Origin: Streptococcus oralis
GTDB lineage: Bacteria; Bacillota; Bacilli; Lactobacillales; Streptococcaceae
Direction of reading: 5' to 3'
Length of the DNA stretch: 64,000 nucleotides
NCBI RefSeq assembly: GCF_021497885.1
Contig: NZ_CP046523.1
Location: 601,501-665,500, forward strand
Each line of letters begins with the position of its first letter. The stretch's first letter is position 1. Below are positions 1 through 6,965 of this stretch, piece by piece. The notes below the pieces were generated by a model, which saw only the letters and a list, made by a program, of their open reading frames with translations, was not told where the DNA came from and searched no databases. Position numbers and translations under genes: made by a program.

Positions 1-1579
1 ATCAGTCGGGAATATCTTCCCCGTTGTGCTTTATATGGTCGCTGCAATGGTGACCTTTACAACGATGACTCGCTTTGTAGATGAAGAGCGTACCAATGCT
101 GGTATTTTTAAGGCTCTAGGTTACCGGAATCGAGATATTGTTGCCAAGTTTGTCCTCTATGGTTTTCTTGCAGGAACTGTGGGGACCGTTATAGGAACAC
201 TTCTTGGACATTATCTCCTTGCAGGAGTGATTTCGGATGTTATAACAGCAGGAATGGTCGTTGGTAAAAGCCAGGAGTATTTTTACTGGTCTTATAGCCT
301 CCTTGCCCTAGCCTTGAGTTGGGTATCCAGTGTCTTGCCAGCTTATCTGGTGGCGCGGAGGGAATTACACGATGAAGCAGCCCAACTCTTGCTTCCCAAA
401 CCTCCCGTTAAGGGAGCAAAGATTTTACTGGAACGCCTGAGCTTTATTTGGAGTCGTCTGAGTTTTACTCATAAGGTTACTGCGCGAAATATTTTCCGTT
501 ATAAGCAACGAATGTTGATGACCATTTTTGGAGTTGCAGGTTCAGTTGCTCTCTTATTTGCAGGTCTGGGCATTCAGTCTTCTGTGGGAGGGGTTGTGGA
601 GCGCCAATTTGAACAAATTCAGCAATACCAGATGATTGTAGCGGAAAAGAGCAGTGCAACGGAGCAAGAAAAGGCCGATTTAGAAAGTGCCTTGCAAGCG
701 GACCGTATCCATGCTTACCAAAAGATTTACTCTAAATCCATTGAAAAAGATTTCAAAGGAAAAGCAGGACTTCAAACGATTACCATGATGGTTACTAGTG
801 GCGAAGACTTCAAACCCTTTATCACATTAGAGGAAAATGGGCGAGAGGTGCAGGTCACTGATGGAGCGGTCGTGAGTCAAAAATTAGCCCAACTAGCAGG
901 TGTTACGATTGGAGACAAGCTGGAGCTTGATGGGAAGGAAATTAAGGTCGCGGCTATTTCTGAAAACTATGTTGGACACTTTGTTTATCTCAACCGAGCG
1001 ACTTACGAACAAGTCTATGGCACCAGTCCACAAGACAATACCTACCTAGTAAAATTAAAAGACCCAACACCTTCCAATACGGAGAAAGAAGCTGCTACCT
1101 TCATGGAAAAAGCTGCTGTTTCTGGGGTCATCCAAAATGCAACGGCCATCCATCTCTTTGAATCCGTGGCTAGTTCGCTCAATAAAACTATGGCAATCCT
1201 TGTCCTTGTTTCCGTCTTGCTAGCCATTGTTATTCTTTACAATCTCAATAATATCAATGTGGCAGAACGTATCCGTGAACTTTCGACTATCAAGGTTCTC
1301 GGTTTCCACAATAAAGAAGTGACCCTCTATATCTACCGCGAGACCATGGTGCTGTCCTTTGTGGGGATTGTTCTCGGTTTGGTAGCTGGTCACTATTTAC
1401 ATCAATTTTTGATTCAAATGATTTCACCAGCCGCTATACTCTTTTATCCACAAGTCAGCTGGGAAGTCTATGCTCTTCCAATCGTCGCAGTGACTGTGAT
1501 TTTGACTTTACTAGGTCTCTTTGTCAATCGCCACTTGAGAAAAGTGGATATGCTTGAAGCCCTGAAATCAGTAGAGTAA
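1..1579 (+). CDS. FtsX-like ABC transporter permease (5' end outside window)
   Basis: The reading frame is open from the first base, so the true start lies upstream; about 525 residues plus the stop are visible. What remains shows the second half of a large permease: membrane segments near the left edge, a further group after about 60 residues (Gly/Leu-rich), then a basic cytoplasmic linker, one helix, an extracytoplasmic domain of roughly 190 residues, and three C-terminal helices. This duplicated FtsX arrangement is typical of ABC permeases that move lipids, lipoproteins or peptides or that sense antimicrobial peptides. The ATPase partner would be expected upstream. The substrate cannot be told from this part. 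It ends 145 nt before rpsO. Confidence 0.85.
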   Translation, partial: SVGNIFPVVLYMVAAMVTFTTMTRFVDEERTNAGIFKALGYRNRDIVAKFVLYGFLAGTVGTVIGTLLGHYLLAGVISDVITAGMVVGKSQEYFYWSYSLLALALSWVSSVLPAYLVARRELHDEAAQLLLPKPPVKGAKILLERLSFIWSRLSFTHKVTARNIFRYKQRMLMTIFGVAGSVALLFAGLGIQSSVGGVVERQFEQIQQYQMIVAEKSSATEQEKADLESALQADRIHAYQKIYSKSIEKDFKGKAGLQTITMMVTSGEDFKPFITLEENGREVQVTDGAVVSQKLAQLAGVTIGDKLELDGKEIKVAAISENYVGHFVYLNRATYEQVYGTSPQDNTYLVKLKDPTPSNTEKEAATFMEKAAVSGVIQNATAIHLFESVASSLNKTMAILVLVSVLLAIVILYNLNNINVAERIRELSTIKVLGFHNKEVTLYIYRETMVLSFVGIVLGLVAGHYLHQFLIQMISPAAILFYPQVSWEVYALPIVAVTVILTLLGLFVNRHLRKVDMLEALKSVE

Positions 1580-1604
1580 TTCAAACTTTTAAACAGTAAA
1601 TCAG

Positions 1605-1633
1605 TTGACAAAGTCCCTGCTTCTTGGTAGAAT
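1605..1633 (+). promoter_or_regulatory. rpsO promoter
   Basis: A perfect -35 TTGACA (1605-1610) and a -10 TAGAAT (1628-1633) are separated by 17 bp. It begins 26 bp after the permease stop, so rpsO is transcribed independently. Confidence 0.85.
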
Positions 1634-1640
1634 AAGAACT

Positions 1641-1720
1641 GTCGTAAAGACAAATAACTTCTTCTTGGTCACAGGCATGCCAACCTGTCACTCGGATGAA
1701 GCCAAATAAAAAGGAGAAAC
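1641..1720 (+). promoter_or_regulatory. rpsO 5' leader, candidate S15 autoregulatory RNA
   Basis: The 80-nt untranslated leader can fold: ACAGG (1671-1675) pairs with CCTGT (1684-1688), and outer CTTC / GAAG segments flank it, ending shortly before the AAGGAG ribosome site. Firmicute rpsO genes commonly carry an S15-binding leader that represses translation. The fold is visible; binding by S15 is inferred from the family, and I did not match it to a covariance model. Confidence 0.45.
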
Positions 1721-1723
1721 ATC

Positions 1724-1993
1724 ATGGCAATCTCAAAAGAGAAAAAAAATGAAATCATCGCACAATATGCACGTCACGAAGGTGATACAGGTTCAGTAGA
1801 GGTTCAAGTTGCTGTCCTTACTTGGGAAATCAACCACCTTAACGAACACATCAAACAACACAAAAAAGACCACGCTACTTACCGTGGATTGATGAAGAAA
1901 ATCGGTCGCCGTCGTAACTTGCTTGCATACTTGCGTAAGAACGACGTTAACCGTTACCGTGAGTTGATCAACTCTCTAGGACTTCGTCGCTAA
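1724..1993 (+). CDS. rpsO: 30S ribosomal protein S15
   Basis: Primary 16S rRNA-binding protein of the small subunit platform; it binds the h20-h21-h22 three-way junction and nucleates S6/S18 binding. The 89-residue length is exactly the family norm, and the conserved central block [19 protein letters not shown] is present with the usual basic C-terminus. Start codon ATG is preceded by AAGGAG at a good distance. It is a single-gene unit with its own consensus promoter and a strong terminator downstream. Its partners S6 and S18 are encoded together near 48 kb in this window. Confidence 0.98.
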   Translation: MAISKEKKNEIIAQYARHEGDTGSVEVQVAVLTWEINHLNEHIKQHKKDHATYRGLMKKIGRRRNLLAYLRKNDVNRYRELINSLGLRR

Positions 1994-2002
1994 TCTTACG
2001 TC

Positions 2003-2087
2003 TAAAACGTTTCTATACTTCGTTGCCTTCGCCTCGATGTACCATCAGTACAATCTTCGGCTTGTCGCCTAGTCTATAAACGTTTTA
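2003..2087. repeat. Imperfect palindromic element after rpsO
   Basis: TAAAACGTTT (2003-2012) is answered by AAACGTTTTA (2078-2087), and parts of the interior are also roughly complementary around a short centre near 2040-2048. It looks like a small palindromic intergenic repeat. Its right half recurs 200 bp downstream. Confidence 0.55.
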
Positions 2088-2095
2088 TCCAGCAA
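2048..2095 (+). repeat. 48-bp direct repeat, copy 1
   Basis: Runs from GTACAATCTTCGG to CCAGCAA. It matches 2250-2297 at 46 of 48 positions by eye. It lies directly before the first rpsO terminator. Confidence 0.8.
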
Positions 2096-2100
2096 GAATA

Positions 2101-2127
2101 AAGCTCTCTGATTTCAGAGAGCTTTTT
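2101..2127 (+). terminator. rpsO terminator
   Basis: An 11-bp perfect stem (AAGCTCTCTGA with its complement) around a two-base centre is followed by five T residues. Confidence 0.9.
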
Positions 2128-2210
2128 ATGTTGTTACCATACCTCAATATACTCAAGTATAATCTTCGGTTATGTTTCCTAGCACTGTAAGGTAAAATAA
2201 ACCAGATATG

Positions 2211-2233
2211 TCTCCCTTCGGGGAGATTTTTTG
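2211..2233 (+). terminator. Second hairpin terminator downstream of rpsO
   Basis: TCTCCC and GGGAGA flank a TTCG tetraloop and are followed by a run of T. Compact and convincing in shape, though no gene needs it unless the region is read through. Confidence 0.7.
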
Positions 2234-2249
2234 TTACACTAAAATTTTC

Positions 2250-2297
2250 GTACAATCTTCGGCTTGTCGCCTAATCTATAAACATTTTATCCAGCAA
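2250..2297 (+). repeat. 48-bp direct repeat, copy 2
   Basis: Second copy of 2048-2095 with two G-to-A differences. It is followed not by the terminator but by about 110 bp of unrelated sequence. Confidence 0.8.
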
Positions 2298-2412
2298 TAA
2301 ATAGGATGCTAAGGGAGTTAAAAATCCGTATGAAAATAGGGAAACGACACAGTGTTCGATGAATACAAGGAGTTTCGTCTTTTTCGCTAGGATTTTAGCC
2401 CGAGCTCAAATC

Positions 2413-2438
2413 AGCTCTCTGATATCAGAGGGCTTTTT
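2413..2438 (+). terminator. Third terminator, near-copy of the rpsO terminator
   Basis: The stem AGCTCTCTGATATCAGAGGGCT plus five T resembles the hairpin at 2101-2127 base for base over most of its length. This suggests the block [48-bp repeat + terminator] was duplicated and the second copy later split. Confidence 0.75.
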
Positions 2439-2456
2439 CTATATATATTTCTATCC

Positions 2457-2485
2457 TTGTTCATCTAATGAAAATATGGTATACT
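2457..2485 (+). promoter_or_regulatory. Promoter of the iron-uptake operon
   Basis: -35 TTGTTC (2457-2462), 17-bp spacer, -10 TATACT (2480-2485) with an extended TGG just upstream. The operon start codon follows about 50 nt later behind an AAAGGAGG site. An AGAATTTTCT palindrome lies just downstream, but I do not recognise a Fur or MtsR box. Confidence 0.7.
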
Positions 2486-2534
2486 TTTTATGAGAATTTT
2501 CTAAATTTTTAAGATTCTATCAAAGGAGGTTTGC

Positions 2535-3581
2535 ATGCTTTCCAAATTTTCTGGAAGCCGACGGGACCTGCAATTTGTGTTGTTTTTGGTTATTTTGCTA
2601 AGTGTTTTAGGAATTTCCCTCTTTCTAGCTGTTTCTATGGGGTCTGTTGCGATTGATCTAGGAGATACCTATCGGATTATTTTGAGCAGATTGGGGATTC
2701 CTCTTGAGATAGGAGAGGTTTCCAAGTCTACTCTTGCTATTGTATGGAACATGAGATTCCCCCGAGTATTGTTAGGTCTGATAGTAGGGGCTGGACTTTC
2801 TATGTGTGGTAGCGTGATGCAGTCTACAGTGAATAATCCTATTGCTGAGCCCTATGTCTTAGGAATCTCTGCGGGTGCAACTCTAGGGGCAACTTTGAGC
2901 ATCATTCTTGGCTTAAAAGTGATGATTAGCCTTGGAGCTTTTCTTGGAGCTATTTTGGCAACAATTGCTGTCCTCATCATTGCCTCTATGCAGGGCAGGA
3001 TGACAACTTCCAGTCTAATCTTATCAGGAACGGTGGTCAATGCCCTTTTTCTGGCATTTTCCAACTTTATTATCTCAGTTGGTGCTAATGCTGACAGTGT
3101 GATGACCATTAAGTTTTGGACCATGGGCTCGCTTGCTGGGACTACCTGGGCAGACTTGGTCCTGCCAACTATAGTAGTAGGAATGGCCTTTCTATTTTTC
3201 TCTACTCAGTATCGTGTTTTTAATGCGATGATGATGGGAGATGAGGCTGCTTTAACTTTAGGGATTCCCTTACGCTTTTATTGGTATCTTTATGTGACCA
3301 TGGTAGCTGTGCTGACAGCAGTCTTAGTAGCAACTTGTGGGATTATTGGATTTGTTGGTCTAATTACTCCTCACTTAGCTCGAGGGTTAGTAGGAACGAA
3401 TTACAGGAGACTTTTTCCCGTTGCGACCTTACTGGGTGCCCTCTTTGTCGTCTGGGCAGATGTACTCTCTCGTGTCGTCATTCCAAATGCCGAGTTGCCA
3501 ATTGGTATTTTCACAGCCTTGGTAGGCGCTCCCTTCTTTATCTATATTGTTGGTGGTAGGCGAAGGGAGGTGAGGGTCTGA
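2535..3581 (+). CDS. FecCD-family ABC permease, iron-chelate type
   Basis: Polytopic membrane permease that passes ferric siderophores, haem or cobalamin through the cytoplasmic membrane. It has 348 residues, the normal size for FecCD/BtuC proteins, with about ten hydrophobic segments. The family signature is clear near residues 270-315: GLITPHLAR, then NYRRLFP, then GALFVVWADVLSR. Start chosen at ATG 2535, behind AAAGGAGG. It is the first gene of the operon with the ATPase (1-nt gap) and lipoprotein. There is only one permease gene, so the transporter would be a homodimer of this subunit. I cannot name the substrate from sequence alone. Confidence 0.93.
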   Translation: MLSKFSGSRRDLQFVLFLVILLSVLGISLFLAVSMGSVAIDLGDTYRIILSRLGIPLEIGEVSKSTLAIVWNMRFPRVLLGLIVGAGLSMCGSVMQSTVNNPIAEPYVLGISAGATLGATLSIILGLKVMISLGAFLGAILATIAVLIIASMQGRMTTSSLILSGTVVNALFLAFSNFIISVGANADSVMTIKFWTMGSLAGTTWADLVLPTIVVGMAFLFFSTQYRVFNAMMMGDEAALTLGIPLRFYWYLYVTMVAVLTAVLVATCGIIGFVGLITPHLARGLVGTNYRRLFPVATLLGALFVVWADVLSRVVIPNAELPIGIFTALVGAPFFIYIVGGRRREVRV

Positions 3582-3582
3582 T

Positions 3583-4338
3583 ATGGACTTGATTTGTCAG
3601 GATATCCACTTTGGACTAGGAGAGAAAAAAATCCTCAAAGGAGTTTCTCTTAAGGTTGAGGGGCATCAATTTCATACGATACTTGGGCCAAATGGAAGTG
3701 GAAAAACCAGCCTGCTTAAACTCCTCTATCGTCAGGAAAAGGCGGACAAAGGCTTGATAAGTTTAGATGGAAAGCCACTGGAGCATTGGTCACTCAAAGA
3801 AACAGCCAAGCAAATGGCAGTTGTCACCCAGTTTAATCAATTGCAGTTTGATTGTACAGTTGAGGAAATCGTCTTGCTGGGAAGAACGCCCCACCTCTCT
3901 TTTCTACAGAAGGAAAGGGAAAGGGATTATGCCCTCGTTCAAGATGCTCTCGTCAAGGTGGATATGCTTGAGAAGAAAACTCGTCTCTATTCGTCTCTTT
4001 CAGGGGGAGAGAAACAACGAGTCTTATTAGCCCGCGCCTTGGCGCAAGAACCAACTCTCTTGCTCCTGGATGAACCAACCAATCACCTGGATATCAAGTA
4101 TCAGCTAGACTTGTTGGCCATTGTGAAAAATCTCAAGGTCAATGTTCTAGCTGTCCTACATGATATTCAACTTGCTTGTCGCTATTCGGATTATCTCTAT
4201 CTGATGAAAGAGGGAGAAATCCTTTACCAAGGGACTCCAAAGGAGACCATCACCCCTGAGTCATTGAAAACTGTATACGGAGTTCAAAGTCAGGTTACTT
4301 GGACAGAGGATCAGCAAGCCATGATTCACTATTTATAA
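3583..4338 (+). CDS. ABC transporter ATP-binding protein, iron-chelate (FecE/FepC type)
   Basis: Cytoplasmic ATPase that powers the FecCD permease encoded immediately upstream. All motifs are intact: Walker A GPNGSGKT (35-42), Q-loop Q83, signature LSGGEKQ (139-145), Walker B LLLLDEPT (159-166) and H-loop His193. The 251-residue length and the EPTNHLDI extension are typical of the FepC/BtuD-like group. The start codon lies 1 nt beyond the permease stop, pointing to translational coupling. Confidence 0.95.
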   Translation: MDLICQDIHFGLGEKKILKGVSLKVEGHQFHTILGPNGSGKTSLLKLLYRQEKADKGLISLDGKPLEHWSLKETAKQMAVVTQFNQLQFDCTVEEIVLLGRTPHLSFLQKERERDYALVQDALVKVDMLEKKTRLYSSLSGGEKQRVLLARALAQEPTLLLLDEPTNHLDIKYQLDLLAIVKNLKVNVLAVLHDIQLACRYSDYLYLMKEGEILYQGTPKETITPESLKTVYGVQSQVTWTEDQQAMIHYL

Positions 4339-4357
4339 GAATGAAAAGGAAAACAAG

Positions 4358-5368
4358 ATGAAAAAAACACTAAGCATTTTACTGGTAACAGTAGCTACCC
4401 TAACCATGGCAGCTTGTGGTAATACTACTACAGAAAAAGCTACCACACAGTCTAGCACAGAAACAAGTCAGAAGGCCAGCACAGAGACGACTTATCCGTT
4501 AACGGTCAAGACCTATGACGCTAAGGGAAATGAAGTCGAACAAGTCTTTGACAAGGCACCTGAAAAAGTTATCACCAACAATCTTTCAACCACTGAAATT
4601 TTGTTGGAGTTAGGCTTGAAGGATAAAATTGCTGGCATGCTCAACCCTGACAATGCTGTGACGGACAAATACAAGGACGCGATTGCGACGATTCCTCAAA
4701 TTGGGGATAAAAAAACAGTCTCTCAAGAGACAGTCCTTTCTTATGAGCCAGATGCTGTGATGGGTCGAAACATGATGTTTTCTGAAAAATCCTTGGGAAC
4801 AGTTAGCACTTGGAATGAAAACAAAATCCCAGTCTATACGCAAAAAGCTTCTCTCTCAACGATTCAGCAAGATTTGGGAAATATCGTAGAAGACGTTAAA
4901 AATTTTGGAATGATTTTTAATGTGCAGGACAAGGCCAATGAATACGCAGCCCAATTACAAGCTAAAATTGACGCTGTTAAGAAAGCAAACCCAGCAAGCC
5001 AAGGTGAAAAGAAAAAGGCTTTGATTATGGTTGCTTATAATGACGAAACCTTTGGTGCTTACAAGTCTGCTTTGCAAGAAAGCTTGTTGAATCAACTTGG
5101 TTATACCAACGTTGCAACGGGAACATCAGGCTTGACCTTGGAAAATCTCGTGTCAATGGATCCTGAGTTGATTATTTATGTGACTAGCGACCGCAATAAA
5201 AAATTGGATGCCAACGCAGTAGAGTTGATGAAGAAAAATGCTGTTTTGGAAAATGTTCCTGCAATTAAGAATCAAAAAATCATGACCATTTCTTACGATG
5301 AGTTGATGGATTATGGTCCAGCAGTGATTGATTCCCTTGAGAAAATCAATGACTTTGTCAATAAATAA
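4358..5368 (+). CDS. Iron-chelate ABC transporter substrate-binding lipoprotein
   Basis: Membrane-anchored receptor that captures the ligand outside the cell and delivers it to the permease. A lipoprotein signal peptide is obvious: basic N-terminus, hydrophobic core and lipobox with Cys20 (TMAAC). A Ser/Thr-rich tether (residues 22-45) leads into a helical-backbone two-lobe domain of the FepB/FhuD/BtuF class; the segments after residue 70 (NNLSTTEILLELGL, then EPDAVMG) fit that family. 336 residues. It is the third gene of the operon, 19 nt after the ATPase. Ligand undetermined: siderophore or other ferric complex is favoured by the esterase that follows. Confidence 0.92.
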   Translation: MKKTLSILLVTVATLTMAACGNTTTEKATTQSSTETSQKASTETTYPLTVKTYDAKGNEVEQVFDKAPEKVITNNLSTTEILLELGLKDKIAGMLNPDNAVTDKYKDAIATIPQIGDKKTVSQETVLSYEPDAVMGRNMMFSEKSLGTVSTWNENKIPVYTQKASLSTIQQDLGNIVEDVKNFGMIFNVQDKANEYAAQLQAKIDAVKKANPASQGEKKKALIMVAYNDETFGAYKSALQESLLNQLGYTNVATGTSGLTLENLVSMDPELIIYVTSDRNKKLDANAVELMKKNAVLENVPAIKNQKIMTISYDELMDYGPAVIDSLEKINDFVNK

Positions 5369-6041
5369 TGAGTTTGATTGGGAAGGGATCCAAGTCAAGG
5401 TCAGCCTTCCTTCGACCTATGACCCCAATCAAACCTATCCAGCTATCCTCTTGAATGATGGAAACTTGGATTTCCTATCTTCACTTTCAGAATCTGTGAT
5501 TTTAGTTGGTTTGACCTCTAAACATCGCCTAGATGACTACACTCCATGGAAGGCATCTGCTCTGAGAGATGGGGCTCCAGATTTTGGCGGTCAGGCAAAT
5601 GCCTATCATGGTCATTTATTTGGAGGTCTTTTAGATAAGTTGCAGTCACTTTATCGTCTGGACAAAAATCGCCTTGCTTATGGAGGATACTCACTAGGTG
5701 GTTTGGTGGCAGTATACAGTCTTTTCAGCTTTGACAAGGTCTCCTGTGTCTTCTCTATCTGTGGTTCCTTTTGGTATCCTGATTTTGTGACTTATTGTAA
5801 GGAAGAAAAGGTGAAAAATTTGGACTGTTTACTGTATTTACAGAATGGACAAACAGAAGGAGCCCATCATAGTAATCGTCTGGCTCAAGCGCCAGTTTAT
5901 GCTGAGGAAATCCATACTAGTCTTCAGCAATGCTATCCGACTGGTCGGTTTGTCTTTGATCCCTATGGGCATCATGAGCAAGTGGCTGAGCGATTTCTAG
6001 CCTTTTCCAGTTGGTTGGTCCAAAAATGGAAAATCAAATAA
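5349..6041 (+). CDS. Alpha/beta-hydrolase, enterochelin-esterase-like
   Basis: Predicted serine esterase of the COG2819/IroE-like group. From ATG 5349 it has 230 residues; the nucleophile elbow GYSLGG places Ser115, and His208 or His209 (YGHHEQ) near the C-terminus is the likely catalytic histidine. No signal peptide is seen, so it should be cytoplasmic. The start overlaps the end of the lipoprotein gene by 20 nt; an in-frame TTG at 5328 is possible but lies deeper in that gene. Its position as last gene of a ferric-chelate operon suggests it hydrolyses an ester siderophore after import and frees the iron. The substrate is inference; other carboxylesters are possible. Confidence 0.85.
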   Translation: MTLSINNEFDWEGIQVKVSLPSTYDPNQTYPAILLNDGNLDFLSSLSESVILVGLTSKHRLDDYTPWKASALRDGAPDFGGQANAYHGHLFGGLLDKLQSLYRLDKNRLAYGGYSLGGLVAVYSLFSFDKVSCVFSICGSFWYPDFVTYCKEEKVKNLDCLLYLQNGQTEGAHHSNRLAQAPVYAEEIHTSLQQCYPTGRFVFDPYGHHEQVAERFLAFSSWLVQKWKIK

Positions 6042-6044
6042 AAG

Positions 6045-6085
6045 AATTATCCCTTGGCAAAAGCCAAGGGATAATTGTATTTTTT
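6045..6085. terminator. Bidirectional terminator between esterase and acyltransferase genes
   Basis: A perfect 14-bp stem (6045-6058 with 6063-6076) around an AAAA loop, followed by a T-rich run on the plus strand and preceded by A residues serving the minus strand. It separates two convergent genes. Confidence 0.9.
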
Positions 6086-6833
6086 AACCAAGAGCCTCTC
6101 TCTTCTTATCTGGATTCCAGATAAAGCTTGCGATAAAGCTAAAGATAATCGTTAGGATACCAACAAACACTGCAAGGATAAGGGCAGGGATGCGGATAAA
6201 CCACCAGAGTGGATTTGGTTTTTTATCATTGTGCCATTGCTTGGTTTCTTCGTCCAAACGTTGGAATTCTGCTTGGATACGATCTGCAACCATTTCGATT
6301 CCTTCATCATTCATTTTCTTGATGTCCGAGATATCGATAGGATTTCCAAAGTTCATATCGACACGTTCACGGCTAATCAAGCCTTTCAAGTTCATGGGAC
6401 CGGTGTAGGTAACAGGCATGATACGAACCTTGGCCATTTTGGCAATCAAGGCAACTCCACCCTTGACATCGTTTGAGTGACGGCTCCCACTTGGAAACAT
6501 GATGAGAGAGCGGTCGCTTTTTTTGAGGACGTTGATAGGGTACTTGATGGCAGAGGCGTTAGGTTTTTCCCGGTCGATAGGAAAGGCGCCACACATACGG
6601 ATCCACCAGCCAAAGATACGGTTGTTAAACAGCTCTTTTTTGGCCATAAAGATGAACTGTTTTGGCTTGGTCGCAAAGGCCATGTAAACAGGATCCCACC
6701 AGGTACGGTGAGGTGCGACGAGGATATAGTTTTCGTCTCGGCTAGGGATTTTATCAGTATTGTGATAGTGGGCATTGCCATTGATGGACCACAAGATCAG
6801 CATGACTAGTCCACGCAAATAAGTATAAAACAT
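6084..6833 (-). CDS. Lysophospholipid acyltransferase family protein (PlsC-like)
   Basis: Membrane-bound acyltransferase of the PlsC/LPLAT superfamily, which moves fatty-acyl groups to lysophosphatidic acid or a related acceptor. The catalytic HX4D motif is HRTWWD (His42, Asp47). The third block reads FPSGSRHS where classical PlsC has FPEGTRS, so the usual Glu is Ser. Hydrophobic segments occur at residues 5-17 and, strongly, at the C-terminus (about 210-240). Start chosen at 6833 because AAGGAG sits just upstream; an in-frame ATG 15 codons earlier lacks a site. It is convergent with the iron operon and divergent from the ATPase gene. Not certain to be the main PlsC. Confidence 0.85.
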   Translation of the reverse strand: MFYTYLRGLVMLILWSINGNAHYHNTDKIPSRDENYILVAPHRTWWDPVYMAFATKPKQFIFMAKKELFNNRIFGWWIRMCGAFPIDREKPNASAIKYPINVLKKSDRSLIMFPSGSRHSNDVKGGVALIAKMAKVRIMPVTYTGPMNLKGLISRERVDMNFGNPIDISDIKKMNDEGIEMVADRIQAEFQRLDEETKQWHNDKKPNPLWWFIRIPALILAVFVGILTIIFSFIASFIWNPDKKREALG

Positions 6834-6949
6834 GAGATCTCCTTCGATTGTATTGCTTTTATTATTATACATTATCAAAAGACTACTGGCAAACTTTTTC
6901 AGTTATCAGCCCACAGTTTTAGATGGGATTAGAATTCTTTTAAAAAAAA

Positions 6950-6958
6950 TGATATGAT
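6950..6958 (+). promoter_or_regulatory. Extended -10 promoter of the P-type ATPase gene, close to the start
   Basis: TGA directly precedes TATGAT (6953-6958); no good -35 is visible. The ATG at 6966 lies 7 nt beyond the -10, so the transcript would begin at or next to the start codon. Confidence 0.55.
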
Positions 6959-6965
6959 AGAGTTT

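Larger units (their letters stand above)
1994..2534. other. 541-bp gene-free region with repeats and three terminators
   Basis: No coding region of convincing length lies here. It contains an imperfect palindromic element after rpsO, a second 48-bp copy of its right half, a third poorer fragment near 2153-2181, three terminator hairpins and the promoter of the iron operon. About 110 bp between the second repeat copy and the third terminator match nothing I recognise. Confidence 0.7.

Noticed and set aside
1994..2534. Insertion sequence or BOX/RUP element downstream of rpsO
   Set aside because: No transposase remnant and no sequence I recognise as BOX or RUP; kept only as an unnamed repeat.
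5328..5348. TTG 5328 as esterase start
   Set aside because: ATG 5349 gives the complete fold; the TTG has no better ribosome site and lies further inside the lipoprotein gene.
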